Source: Candidatus Ozemibacter sibiricus (GTDB taxonomy: Bacteria; Muiribacteriota; Ozemobacteria; Ozemobacterales; Ozemobacteraceae). From it: DNA of 64,000 nucleotides. The notes beneath the pieces are model-generated. The model did no database searches. It saw only the letters and a list, made by a program, of their open reading frames with translations, and was not told where the DNA came from. The position numbers and the translations under genes were made by a program. Below, piece after piece: positions 40,449 to 49,469 of this stretch (position 1 is its first letter; every line of letters begins with the position of its first letter). The stretch covers positions 1 through 64,000 of the forward strand of contig QOQW01000021.1 of the NCBI GenBank assembly GCA_003327425.1. Direction: 5' to 3'.

Positions 40449-43055
40449 ATGGTGCGTGCATCCCGACGTCCCGCGGCCGAGGAGGAGGCTGGCCCCTCCC
40501 GCGGTCGGTTCCCGCTCAGCGGCGAGGAGCGGCGGTTCCTCGCCGCCGAGATCGAGGCCGCCGGTGGCGTCGAGGTGTTGTCGGCCGCCACGGTGCAGGA
40601 GGATGGGGGATGGAGCGACCTGCGCATCCTGGCCCGCGGCACCGCCGATCGGGCGCCGGCCGTGCTGCGCGGCCTGCGGCCGGGCGATGTGCTCCTGCAC
40701 AACCATCCGACCGGCGGGCTGAGTCCGTCCGATGCCGATCTGCAAGTGGCTTCGCTGTGCGGCCAGTCGGGCATCGGCTTCGCCATCCACGACAACGCCT
40801 GCCAACGGGCCTTCATCGTGGTCGAGCCTTTCCAGCCCGAACAGGTGGAGCCGCTCGACGCGGCGGCCATCGCCGCCCTCTTCGGCCCCGACGGCCCGAT
40901 CCGGCGCCTGCTGCCGCGGTTCGAGGCCCACGAAGGCCAGATGGGCCTTCTCGAAGCCGTCATCGACGCCTTCAACACCCCCTGCCATGCCATTCTCGAG
41001 GGCGAGACCGGCGTCGGCAAGAGTCTCGCCTACCTCGTGCCCGCCCTGTATTTCGCGCACCTGAACAAATGCCGGGTGGTCGTCTCGACCAACACCATCA
41101 ATCTGCAACAGCAGCTCTGCCAGAAAGACCTTCCCTTTTTGCAGAAGGCCCTGCCGTTCTCCTTCAGCTTCTGCCTGGTGAAAGGGCGCGGCAACTACCT
41201 CTGCCGGCGCAAGATGGAGGAGATCAGCACCGCCACCGACGGGGAAGTGCTGCTCGATCTCGACGAACTCGAACAGTTCTCGCGGCTGCAAGCCTGGGCC
41301 GCCAAGACGACCGATGGCTCGCTGGCCGACCTGGCCTGGGTTCCCGCCGACAAGCTCTGGGAGAAGCTCAACGCCGAGAAGGATTCCTGCCTCGGCGTCA
41401 AATGCCACCACTACAATCCGTGCTTCTTCTACACCGCGCGGCGCAAGGCCGCCGAGACCGACCTGCTGGTGGTCAACCATCACCTGCTGTTCACCGACCT
41501 CGCCCTGCGCGCCGCCATGCAGGAATACGAGCAGACCGCGATCATTCCGGGCTATCGGGCGGCCGTCCTCGACGAGGCCCACAACCTCGAAGATATCGCC
41601 ACCCGCCATTTCGGGTTCCGCACCACGGCGCTGGGCCTGCACCGTCAACTGAGCCGGCTGCATCAGCGACGAGGCCGGCGCGAAAAGGGCGTGCTGGCCA
41701 TCCTGACCGCCCGCCTCGAAGAAGGATTGGGGCCGTATTCGGCGACCGAGCGCCAGGGCTTGCTGAAAACCATTCGCGATGACCTGATCCCGCGCTGCCA
41801 TGATGTCGGCGGCTATGCCAACGACCTCTTCGACCAGATCGTCGATCTGGTGCTGGGCTCCCGCGAGCCCCCCGGGGGAGAGTACAAGCTGCGGCTCGCT
41901 CCCGCCCTCGAGCGGTCGGAACCCTTCGCCCGGGTCAAGCTGGCCGCCGACAAGCTCGACGGGCACCTCCAGGAGTTCACCAAAGCGCTGCGCCGGCTCG
42001 GTCGCAAGCTGGCCACCGGCCTGGAAGACGACGACGCCGGCCGCAAAGCCTTCGAGGTGCCGCTGGCCGAACTGGGCAGCCTGGCCACCCGCTTCGCCGA
42101 GACCCGCGAGGGGTTGCGGCTGGTCTTCGATCCGGAAGCGGCCGGTCGCGAGGGATTCGTCCACTTTTTCGCTGTCATGGCGCGAGGGCGTTCCCGCTAT
42201 CCTTCGGTCCATTCCGCCCCCATCTCGGTGGCGGAGACGATGGTCGACCATGTCTTCCAGCCCATTCCCCGAGTGGTCCTGGTGTCGGCCACGCTGTCGA
42301 CCCAGCGCTCCTTCGATTTCATCATGTCCCGTCTCGGGCTCGACACCGACACGATCCATCCCGAGCCCATCACCGGCCGCTTCCCCTCACCGTTCGACTA
42401 TGAATGCCAGGCCCGGCTGTTCGTGCCCATCGACCTGCCCGAGCCGAGCCGCTCGGACTTCCTGGCGGCGCTGCATGAACCGCTGTTCCAGATCGTCCAG
42501 ACCTCGCAGGGAGGGGCGCTGATCCTCTGCACCAGCCACGCCCAGGTGCACGGCCTGGCCGAGGCGCTGACCGAACGCTTCACCGCCGCCGGGCTGGCCG
42601 TCTTCAAGCAAGGCGAGATGGAACGGCATCACCTGCTCGACCGGTTCCGCGAAGACGGGAACGGCGTGCTCTTCGCGACCGACAGTTTCTGGGAAGGGAT
42701 CGACGTCCCCGGACAGGCGCTGCGCAACCTCATCATCATCAAATTACCTTTCGCCGTGCCCGACGACCCGGTCCTGGCCGCCCGGCAGGAACTGCTCGAA
42801 GCGCAGGGCCGCAACCCCTTCGCCGACTACCAGTTGCCTCTGGCCGCCATCAAGCTCAAACAGGGGTTCGGCCGGCTGATCCGCAGCAAGGACGACCGCG
42901 GCACCGTCTGGATCCTGGACCGCCGACTGATTTCCAAGCCCTACGGCCGTTATTTCCTCGAATCGCTGCCGCCGGCCCGCCTGGTCAAAGGACCGCTGCC
43001 CCGCCTCCTCGCCGAGGCGCGGGGCTTCTTCTCGCCCCCGCCCGCCGGGCGCTGA
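40449..43055 (+). CDS. JAMM-domain fused to DinG-family helicase
   Basis: 868 residues. The N-terminal 130 residues carry a perfect JAMM metal site, HxHx7Sx2D, with His84, His86, Ser94 and Asp97 in LLHNHPTGGLSPSDAD, as in RadC/JAB proteins. From about 150 lies a DinG/XPD-type 5'-3' helicase: Walker A GETGVGKS at 185-192, DEAH box near 377 (VLDEAHNLED), four cysteines for a 4Fe-4S cluster (NYLCRR, SCLG, KCHHY, PCFFYTARR), and C-terminal motifs TDSFWEGIDVPG and GRLIRSKDDRGTV. It probably acts on DNA damage or R-loops. The N-terminal domain could cleave an isopeptide bond or simply bind DNA. A shadow frame on the other strand is ignored. Confidence 0.85.
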   Translation: MVRASRRPAAEEEAGPSRGRFPLSGEERRFLAAEIEAAGGVEVLSAATVQEDGGWSDLRILARGTADRAPAVLRGLRPGDVLLHNHPTGGLSPSDADLQVASLCGQSGIGFAIHDNACQRAFIVVEPFQPEQVEPLDAAAIAALFGPDGPIRRLLPRFEAHEGQMGLLEAVIDAFNTPCHAILEGETGVGKSLAYLVPALYFAHLNKCRVVVSTNTINLQQQLCQKDLPFLQKALPFSFSFCLVKGRGNYLCRRKMEEISTATDGEVLLDLDELEQFSRLQAWAAKTTDGSLADLAWVPADKLWEKLNAEKDSCLGVKCHHYNPCFFYTARRKAAETDLLVVNHHLLFTDLALRAAMQEYEQTAIIPGYRAAVLDEAHNLEDIATRHFGFRTTALGLHRQLSRLHQRRGRREKGVLAILTARLEEGLGPYSATERQGLLKTIRDDLIPRCHDVGGYANDLFDQIVDLVLGSREPPGGEYKLRLAPALERSEPFARVKLAADKLDGHLQEFTKALRRLGRKLATGLEDDDAGRKAFEVPLAELGSLATRFAETREGLRLVFDPEAAGREGFVHFFAVMARGRSRYPSVHSAPISVAETMVDHVFQPIPRVVLVSATLSTQRSFDFIMSRLGLDTDTIHPEPITGRFPSPFDYECQARLFVPIDLPEPSRSDFLAALHEPLFQIVQTSQGGALILCTSHAQVHGLAEALTERFTAAGLAVFKQGEMERHHLLDRFREDGNGVLFATDSFWEGIDVPGQALRNLIIIKLPFAVPDDPVLAARQELLEAQGRNPFADYQLPLAAIKLKQGFGRLIRSKDDRGTVWILDRRLISKPYGRYFLESLPPARLVKGPLPRLLAEARGFFSPPPAGR

Positions 43056-43070
43056 CCCGCCGCCCCGCCC

Positions 43071-43099
43071 TTGCTGAGCGGGCCCGGGCGGTCTATACT
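43071..43099 (+). promoter_or_regulatory. sigma-70-type promoter
   Basis: TTGCTG (43071-43076) and TATACT (43094-43099) are 17 bases apart, in front of the small TM1266-like gene (ATG at 43128). Confidence 0.65.
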
Positions 43100-43127
43100 G
43101 ACAGCGATCAACCGACCGGAGGATTCT

Positions 43128-43400
43128 ATGGAAAAAACCGTCATGCTCATTCTCATCGGCAAGCGGAAAGAGACCGCCATCAATGTCCAGAAAATCCTGA
43201 CCGGATGGGGAGACATCATCAAAACCCGCCTGGGCATCCATGACGGAGCGGGCACCGCCTCCCCCGACACCGGCCTGCTCATCCTCGAGCTGGTCGGCCC
43301 CGAAGCGAAGCAGGACGAGCTGTTCCGCAAGATCTCGCTGCTGCCCGACGTCAACGCCAAGATGGTCAAGATCGGACTGCGCGAGCCGTCTGGAGCCTGA
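43128..43400 (+). CDS. TM1266-like ferredoxin-fold protein
   Basis: 90 residues. The pattern matches the small TM1266 family (sometimes called iron-only hydrogenase system regulator), an ACT/NikR-C-like fold: MEKTVMLILIGKRKETA, then VQKILTGWGDIIKTRLGIHD, LLILELVGPEAKQDELFRKI and VNAKMVKIGL. The metal or ligand it senses is unknown. GGAGG sits just before the ATG at 43128, and a good promoter precedes it. No hydrogenase gene is in the window. Confidence 0.6.
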   Translation: MEKTVMLILIGKRKETAINVQKILTGWGDIIKTRLGIHDGAGTASPDTGLLILELVGPEAKQDELFRKISLLPDVNAKMVKIGLREPSGA

Positions 43401-43451
43401 TCCGGAACCTGGCCGGCCGGCTGCCGCGCGCGGCGGCCCCACCCAGGCTCA

Positions 43452-46400
43452 TCAGAAGCCAGAGAGCTGGAAGACCTCGACCTGGCGTGTTTTTCCACGA
43501 ACTTGCTTGATACCGAGGGGACGAGGGTGGGTCGTCTCGCCGGCCAGGGCGAGGGTCGGCCCGGCCACGAGGATCTGCCCGCCCGGCCGGGCGTGGGCCA
43601 GGCTGGCCAGCCGCGAAGCCAGGTTGACGGTGTCGCCGATGACGGTGTGATCGAGCCGCACCCGAGGCGACCCCACGAAGCCCAGCAGAACGGGCCCCGA
43701 GTTGATGCCGATCTTGGGGGAGATGCCCGCCAGCCGTGGGTGCCGGGAGAATTCCTCGCGCAGCTCGCGGGCATAGGCCAGAGCGGCCTGCGCTGCCACC
43801 GTGGGCTGGTCGAACCGGGCGTGCTCGAAGACCACCATGATCTTCTCCCCGAACAGCTTGTCGATCTCGCCGCCCAGGCGGGCCGCGGCCCGGCTGGCGA
43901 TGGCCAGATGGGCCTCGAGGATGGCCGCCAGCTCTTCGACCGGGGCGGCGTGCCGCCGTTCCTCGAACCCGCCCAGGCCTGAAAAGACGACGGTCGCCTC
44001 GATCTCCCGGGCGTCGCCGGCCAGCCGGTCGAGGTCGCCCTGACGCGCCGCCTGCCGCACCGCTTCCGACACGAACCGACCCAACAACCGCCCTTCCTGG
44101 AGCCGCCGGGTGAGGGCCTTGAACGCCGCCGCCACCGCTCCGAACTCATCGCCCGGCGGCAGGTCGAGCCGCAGGGTGAACTCGCCGGCCCGCACCGCCC
44201 GGAAGGCCCGGATGATCGCCTGGATCGGCAGCAGGAAGGAGGTGGCGGCGGCCAGCGCCAGCCCCAGCGCCGCCAGGAAGAACCCGCCCAGGAGGAGCCA
44301 GAAGCGCCGATGTCCAGCGGCCATCCGCTCGAGCAGGGGTTGCAGGGGCGCGGCTCCGACCAGGACGTGCCGATTCAAGTTCCGGCACGGCATGGCTTCG
44401 ATCAGCAAGCCGGCCGCCTGATCGTAGGCGCTGACCGGCAGCCCGGTCTCCACCGCCTGGTAGGCCGCTTCCCGCACCCCATCAGGCAGGTCGGGCGGGG
44501 CTCCCAGGAACGTGCGATTGAGGCGGTCGACCGCCTGGATCGGCGCGGCGCCGGTCCGCTGCCGCCGCGCCATGACCTGCCGCAGGTAGGGTTGATCCTG
44601 TTCGTTTTCGCCCCAGGTCAGCAGGCCGATGAACCGGACCACCCCATGCAGAGGGATCTCCACCTGGTAGAAGGTCTGGCGCAAGGCGCCCACCCGGCTG
44701 GCGATCAGGCTCAGCGGCTTGTAGACGAAGCTGAGGAACGCATCGTAGCCGAGCATGTTCATCATCAGGTGGTTGCCATACTCGACGATCAGCTCATGCC
44801 GATCGACCGACCGTTCCGACGTGGGCGGGCCGGCGGCGAACAATTGGGGATTCCTGATCTGCAGCGACTTCTGGCCAGCCGCCCGGAAGAAATCCTTGAC
44901 CTCCTGCGGGGTCGGGATCCGTTCGACGTTCTGGAATTCAGCCAGCCGTTCCGCCCCGAACAGGAAGAACCCCAGGACTTTGTCCAGGGAGGCCATGGTG
45001 CCGTCCGGCAACCGATGGAGGGGATGGCCCGGGGTGCGTATTCGGCGCAGGAAGCCCTGGAGCAAGGCCCCGAGGCGGCGGGCATCGCGTCGTTCCAGCC
45101 AGTCTCGTTCGCCTTGGGCGAGGTGAGTCTGGAAGGCCGGCGCGAGGAACCCACGGTGGATCATGGTGGAGACCGCGGCGGAATGCTCGGCCTGCCCGTC
45201 GTCGACCGCCTGGAATTCCTGATGGAGATGGCGGCGCGCCGCTTTCTGATCATCCTGGAAGGTTTCGCGAACATGGCGGGTCGCCAGATGGAAGAGGCCG
45301 GTCAGGGGCAGCAGGGCCGCCAGCAGGAACGCGATGCCGAAGGACACCCACAGGGGCAGGCGGTGCCACCGTCCGAAGAGGGCCAGATCGGCCGCCCCCG
45401 CCAGGATGGCGCCCAGCCAGGCGAAGACCGCGACGAGACGGAGGGCGAGCCCCAGCCGCCCGTGCAGAGGTTGCAACGGTCGGGCCAGCACCGCACAGGC
45501 CACGCCTTCCTCGCTGATCGCGGCCGCCGAGACCAGCCAGCGCTCGCCGACCACCTGGGACCGACCAGGGGCCGGCAGCCGGTGGGGAAGCAACCCGCGC
45601 AGGGCCGGTTCGGAACGCCATCCGATCGACCCGCACGGCCGGTTTCCCGGCCCTGACAGGAGGAACAGCAGGGGGGGGCGGGCCCGCCCCGGGGCCTCCC
45701 AGAGGCGGGTAGCCATCCGCAGCCGATCGCGCAGACTCAGCTTCTCCAGCCGGGTCAAGCCGAGCAGCACGATCTTCCCCTCGGCGTTCGGTCCCAGCGG
45801 CAGGGCTTCCCAGAAGAAACCCCAGGCGGCCGTCTCCTGGCGGAACTCGGCGCAGGCTCCCCAGGCCTTTTCCCGAAGGGCGGTCAGCACGAGGGGAAAG
45901 CCCAGCCGCCGCCGCCAGGCGCGTTGCAGGGCCGCGGTGGTCGCGCTGGATACCCCCCGGGGATCGAGCAGGTACGGCACGGTCGTCTCGGCCAGGGTCG
46001 CCAACCCCAGTCGGGCGCCCTGTCGCCACAAGGTCTCGACCGCGCGGCCGCCCTCCGCTTCCGAGGCAACCCGCACCAGCACGATTTCTCCCCGGAAAGC
46101 CCGCCAGACCCGGCCGACGTCGGACCGCAGAAGATCGGCCGCCCAGCCGGCCACCAGGGCCGGCGGCGTCGCCTCCGGCCGCCCTGACACCATCCGCAGA
46201 TGGCGGGCCAGGTCGAGTTCGAAGCGTTTGAGGGCCGTGCCGAACAGGCTGGCCCCGCCGATCGACCGTTCGACCAGATCGAGATCGGCCAGGTTGGCCT
46301 GCTCGGCCTCCTGCTGACGGGCGGCCCAGGTGGCGCGGTCGCCCTGATAGAGCGCCACCAGCACCACCACGAACGGAATCAGGCACACCAGGGCGAACCC

Positions 46401-46475
46401 GGCGCCGGCGCGCCAGCCCCCTCCCGAGCGTTCAGGGAAGGGCTTCCCGCCAAGAACCGCCCCAAACATGGTCAC
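43452..46475 (-). CDS. membrane class III cyclase homologue, C2-like half
   Basis: 1,007 residues from GTG 46475 (GGAGG six bases upstream; the ATG two codons on is an alternative). It has a transmembrane helix near 27-45, a large extracytoplasmic region, a hydrophobic pair near 315-370, a second extracytoplasmic region, a helix near 690-710 with a HAMP domain, then a C-terminal class III cyclase domain (about 825-1007). The first metal Asp is Gly833 (FSGLGGF) and the second is Glu877 (GEKIMVVF). The transition-state Asn951 and Arg955 (GDTVNLASR) and Lys873 are kept. That is the C2 pattern of mammalian adenylyl cyclase. It overlaps the gene of the complementary cyclase by GTGA, so the two are likely a heterodimer. 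Alone it should be inactive. Confidence 0.8.
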   Translation of the reverse strand: MTMFGAVLGGKPFPERSGGGWRAGAGFALVCLIPFVVVLVALYQGDRATWAARQQEAEQANLADLDLVERSIGGASLFGTALKRFELDLARHLRMVSGRPEATPPALVAGWAADLLRSDVGRVWRAFRGEIVLVRVASEAEGGRAVETLWRQGARLGLATLAETTVPYLLDPRGVSSATTAALQRAWRRRLGFPLVLTALREKAWGACAEFRQETAAWGFFWEALPLGPNAEGKIVLLGLTRLEKLSLRDRLRMATRLWEAPGRARPPLLFLLSGPGNRPCGSIGWRSEPALRGLLPHRLPAPGRSQVVGERWLVSAAAISEEGVACAVLARPLQPLHGRLGLALRLVAVFAWLGAILAGAADLALFGRWHRLPLWVSFGIAFLLAALLPLTGLFHLATRHVRETFQDDQKAARRHLHQEFQAVDDGQAEHSAAVSTMIHRGFLAPAFQTHLAQGERDWLERRDARRLGALLQGFLRRIRTPGHPLHRLPDGTMASLDKVLGFFLFGAERLAEFQNVERIPTPQEVKDFFRAAGQKSLQIRNPQLFAAGPPTSERSVDRHELIVEYGNHLMMNMLGYDAFLSFVYKPLSLIASRVGALRQTFYQVEIPLHGVVRFIGLLTWGENEQDQPYLRQVMARRQRTGAAPIQAVDRLNRTFLGAPPDLPDGVREAAYQAVETGLPVSAYDQAAGLLIEAMPCRNLNRHVLVGAAPLQPLLERMAAGHRRFWLLLGGFFLAALGLALAAATSFLLPIQAIIRAFRAVRAGEFTLRLDLPPGDEFGAVAAAFKALTRRLQEGRLLGRFVSEAVRQAARQGDLDRLAGDAREIEATVVFSGLGGFEERRHAAPVEELAAILEAHLAIASRAAARLGGEIDKLFGEKIMVVFEHARFDQPTVAAQAALAYARELREEFSRHPRLAGISPKIGINSGPVLLGFVGSPRVRLDHTVIGDTVNLASRLASLAHARPGGQILVAGPTLALAGETTHPRPLGIKQVRGKTRQVEVFQLSGF

Positions 46476-49345
46476 GAGCGGCCTCCGGGCAGGCCGGTCA
46501 TTTCCCAGGCATTCTGGGCCGAGAGCTGGACCCAGCCGAATTCGGGGGTTTCCTCGGCGATCGCGCCATCGGCGATGATCCCGGTGTGGCGTGCCTGCTT
46601 CGACAGCCCTTCCAGGACTTCGGCGCGCCGGACCGCCTCGCCGAAGACCTGGTGCTCCCAACGCTGGAGGCTCCGCCCGATGGTCAGGCCGATCAATTCG
46701 CCACTCGCCAGCCCGATGCCGAAGTCATAGGGGAATTTCCCCGCGGCGCGCCGGGCTTCCTGAATGGCTCTGCCCCGTTCCCGCATGGCCACCGCGGTCT
46801 CGACCGCCCGGCGGCGGTGACTCCGGTCGGCTTCGTCCTGGGCGAAGAAGACGGCTACCAGGGCGTCGCCGATGAATTTGTCGATGGTTCCCCCCCGACT
46901 CTGGACTTCCTGCGCCAACGCATCGAAGTGTCCGTTGAGCATGGCCATGACCTCGGTGGCCGGATAGGACTCGGACAGGGTGGTGAAACGCCGGATGTCG
47001 GAAACCAGCACCGTTCCGTACCATCGCCGGCTATTGGCCCCATCGCTGGCCCGGGCCAACGGATCGGCGGCCAGGGCTCCGGAAACGAACCGGCTCAGAT
47101 GGCGCCGCTCGCGCAACCCCTCCATCATCTCCTGGAAGGTGGCCGACAAGTCGGCGAACTCGCGCGTCACCCCCAGCTCTGGCGCCTGTCGCAAGTCGCC
47201 CCGGCTGGCGGCCCACAAGCTGTCGGCCAGGCACCGGAGCGGATCGAGGAAGCGCCGGATCGTCGCCCCCCCCAGCCCGACCACCGCCAGGCCCAGGAGG
47301 CTCAGCCCCACCAGGTCAAGCATACCCTCCCAGCGCGAGGCGTCTCGGAAGGGGTCGGCCGGCGCCACCGCGCCGAACAGGATGGTAGGGGCCGTCAGGC
47401 TGGGCTGGACCGTCAGATGAAACCCGCGCCGGGTGCCCGCCAAGGCGGCGCGCCGCGTCAGGTAGCCTTCGAAGGCCTGCCACAGGGTGCGACCCGCGGC
47501 GGTCCGCCAGAAGCCGGCGCGAGGGTGGGGCGCCACCGGCACGAGGGCGCCCCGCTCGAATTGGACCGCCGCGCAGGTATGCGGCTCGCCTCGGGCATTG
47601 CGTTCGGCCAGGGCCTGCGTCAGGAAGCGGCGGAAATCGGCTTCCGCCCGCCAGATCACGAAGATGAAGGCCTGCAAGCGTCCTTCCCGGACCAAGGCGG
47701 TGTGGATCTTGTAGAACCGTGTTCCCTCGAGCGATACCGCTTCGGCCTGGCCGAGCTGCCACAGGATCATGGCGCCCAGGCCGCGATCGGGATTCAGGGT
47801 CTGGACGAGATACTTGAACATCCTGGTCCGCAAGGGGATGGCGGACAGGATGCCCAGACTGCGGGCCTGATCACGGAGCTCGCTGAACCCGCCGATGGCC
47901 CAGTCCTGCAGATGATCGACCACCGCCCGCGTCGCTTCGGGGGCCAGATCGCGCGACAGGGCATGCAGGATGGTTCCCGCCTGGTCGAACACGAAAATGC
48001 CCTGGAAGGGCAGCTCGGCCGCCCGATACGCGGCGACCGCCCGGGAGAGGAAGTCGCGCGGGGGGCGAGACGACCAGTTGGCCTGCCAGTCGGTGAGCTG
48101 ACGCTCCATCACCTTCCGATACTGGTTTTTGCGGTGCTCTCCCGCCGCGTCGAGCCGCCGGAAGAAGCGGTCGACCTCCTCGCGCGCCACCGCCAGGCGG
48201 CGCTCGGTGGCGGCGGGCACGCGTTCGACGCTGTAGACCGCCCCCAGCACCAGCGGCACTCCCGCCAGCAATCCCAGAATGAGCAGGAACCCGGCGCGCA
48301 ACCGCACCACCGGCCAGGTCCAGCCGCCCGCGAGCGCCCCGCCCACCGCCAGCCCCGCCGCCAGCAGCAGCCATCCCACGCCCCGGCGCAGATGGCCGGC
48401 CAGGACCGGCGGCCATCGGGGCCCGCGGGCCAGCAAGCAGACCTCGAAGGGCCGGTCGGGGCCCAGCCCCTGCCGGATGGCCCACCAACGCCCGATGCGG
48501 CCGGCCACTCCAGGAGGCAGGGCGGACAGGCGTTGTTCCAACCCGGGCAGATCGTTCTGGAAGGCAGGCCAGCGCGCCAGGCGCGGATGCAGAATGACCT
48601 GCCGCTGGCCAGGGGGCAGGAACCACCGTCGGAACAAGGGCAGGGCGCCCCGCGGGCGCCAATGGGCCAGCAGGCTTCGCAGCTCGGCCTCGACGGGCAG
48701 GTCGGGCTGCCGCGGCAGAATCACCAGCAAGAGGCCAGCCACGCGGTGCCGATACCGCAAGGTGTTCCAGTAGATCCAGGCGGGCTCGCCGCGGAACGTG
48801 CCCGCCAGGACCCTGCCGATCCCGTGACGGCCGAGGACTTCGGTGGTCAGATAGTCGCCGAACACCCCTCGACATTTGCGCTGGGCGTCGGCACTGGCGA
48901 CCTGCCCTTGATGGGCCTGCCACACCCCGGCCATGACCGGCTCGAGCAGGACCGCCCCCTGGGATGCCAGTCCGACGCCCCGCACCATCCGCCATTTCCT
49001 GGTGCCTGGCTCGGCCCGAAACAAATAGACCGTCGGCCACGACAGATCGCGCGGGAAGCTGAGCCGCGCCGCCCGCTCCACCAGGGCCCCAGCGAGTCGT
49101 CGCGGGCCGAGATGGGCCAACAGATCGCTCAGCCGGTCACGAAACCGTTGGACGATCCGTTCATGCTGCCGTTCTATCCTGGCATGCGCCTGGATCTGCC
49201 CGATCTGCTGGCGAGCCCGGCTCTCCCAGGCCCGGAAGGCCCGCTCCTCGCGCTCGGCCGCGAACCAGGACTCCAGGGCGCCCAGCAGCACCCAGAGCAG
49301 CACCAGCAGCAGGATTCCCGCCAGCAGCAAAACGACGCGACGCAT
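46472..49345 (-). CDS. membrane class III nucleotide cyclase, C1-like half
   Basis: 957 residues from ATG 49345. A transmembrane helix is near 5-22 and a large extracytoplasmic domain covers about 25-320. Two hydrophobic segments near 315-380 are followed by a second sensor-like domain (about 385-670), a helix near 675-695, a HAMP-like linker, and a C-terminal cyclase domain (about 775-957). Both metal Asp residues are present: Asp783 (VSDIRRFTT) and Asp827 (IDKFIGDALVAVF). The Asn/Arg pair that stabilises the transition state is replaced by Arg906 and Val910 (GEAVRRAEVLEG). This is the C1 pattern of mammalian enzymes. It makes cyclic nucleotide only if it pairs with the downstream partner, whose defects are complementary. 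The start upstream of 49345 is uncertain. Confidence 0.82.
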   Translation of the reverse strand: MRRVVLLLAGILLLVLLWVLLGALESWFAAEREERAFRAWESRARQQIGQIQAHARIERQHERIVQRFRDRLSDLLAHLGPRRLAGALVERAARLSFPRDLSWPTVYLFRAEPGTRKWRMVRGVGLASQGAVLLEPVMAGVWQAHQGQVASADAQRKCRGVFGDYLTTEVLGRHGIGRVLAGTFRGEPAWIYWNTLRYRHRVAGLLLVILPRQPDLPVEAELRSLLAHWRPRGALPLFRRWFLPPGQRQVILHPRLARWPAFQNDLPGLEQRLSALPPGVAGRIGRWWAIRQGLGPDRPFEVCLLARGPRWPPVLAGHLRRGVGWLLLAAGLAVGGALAGGWTWPVVRLRAGFLLILGLLAGVPLVLGAVYSVERVPAATERRLAVAREEVDRFFRRLDAAGEHRKNQYRKVMERQLTDWQANWSSRPPRDFLSRAVAAYRAAELPFQGIFVFDQAGTILHALSRDLAPEATRAVVDHLQDWAIGGFSELRDQARSLGILSAIPLRTRMFKYLVQTLNPDRGLGAMILWQLGQAEAVSLEGTRFYKIHTALVREGRLQAFIFVIWRAEADFRRFLTQALAERNARGEPHTCAAVQFERGALVPVAPHPRAGFWRTAAGRTLWQAFEGYLTRRAALAGTRRGFHLTVQPSLTAPTILFGAVAPADPFRDASRWEGMLDLVGLSLLGLAVVGLGGATIRRFLDPLRCLADSLWAASRGDLRQAPELGVTREFADLSATFQEMMEGLRERRHLSRFVSGALAADPLARASDGANSRRWYGTVLVSDIRRFTTLSESYPATEVMAMLNGHFDALAQEVQSRGGTIDKFIGDALVAVFFAQDEADRSHRRRAVETAVAMRERGRAIQEARRAAGKFPYDFGIGLASGELIGLTIGRSLQRWEHQVFGEAVRRAEVLEGLSKQARHTGIIADGAIAEETPEFGWVQLSAQNAWEMTGLPGGRS

Positions 49346-49440
49346 GAGTTCGTGATGCCGAGTACGGTACACCACCCCGTCCGGTGTTGCAAGGAACCGA
49401 AGGATGGGGTAGGGTAGGGGATTCCGGAGGGAATTGGCAC

Positions 49441-49469
49441 TTGACAACGTCCGTGCGCCGGCTTACAAT
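49441..49469 (+). promoter_or_regulatory. consensus promoter embedded in the truA start
   Basis: TTGACA (49441-49446), 17 bases, TACAAT (49464-49469) is a near-perfect sigma-70 promoter. It lies inside the start region of truA, so its transcript would begin after the truA start codons and could serve rplM-rpsI instead. It may also be chance. Confidence 0.45.

Noticed and set aside
39005-42359. Very long frames of 925 codons (plus strand, 39005-41782) and 690 codons (minus strand, 40287-42359)
   Set aside because: They lie antisense or out of frame to the radical SAM and JAMM-DinG genes, which have clear motifs. Their translations are Arg/Ala/Gly-rich without family features, typical of high-GC shadow frames.
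46586-49417. 943-codon plus-strand frame opposite the first cyclase
   Set aside because: Its translation is Gln/Gly/Pro/Arg-rich noise; the minus-strand gene has intact cyclase motifs and membrane helices.
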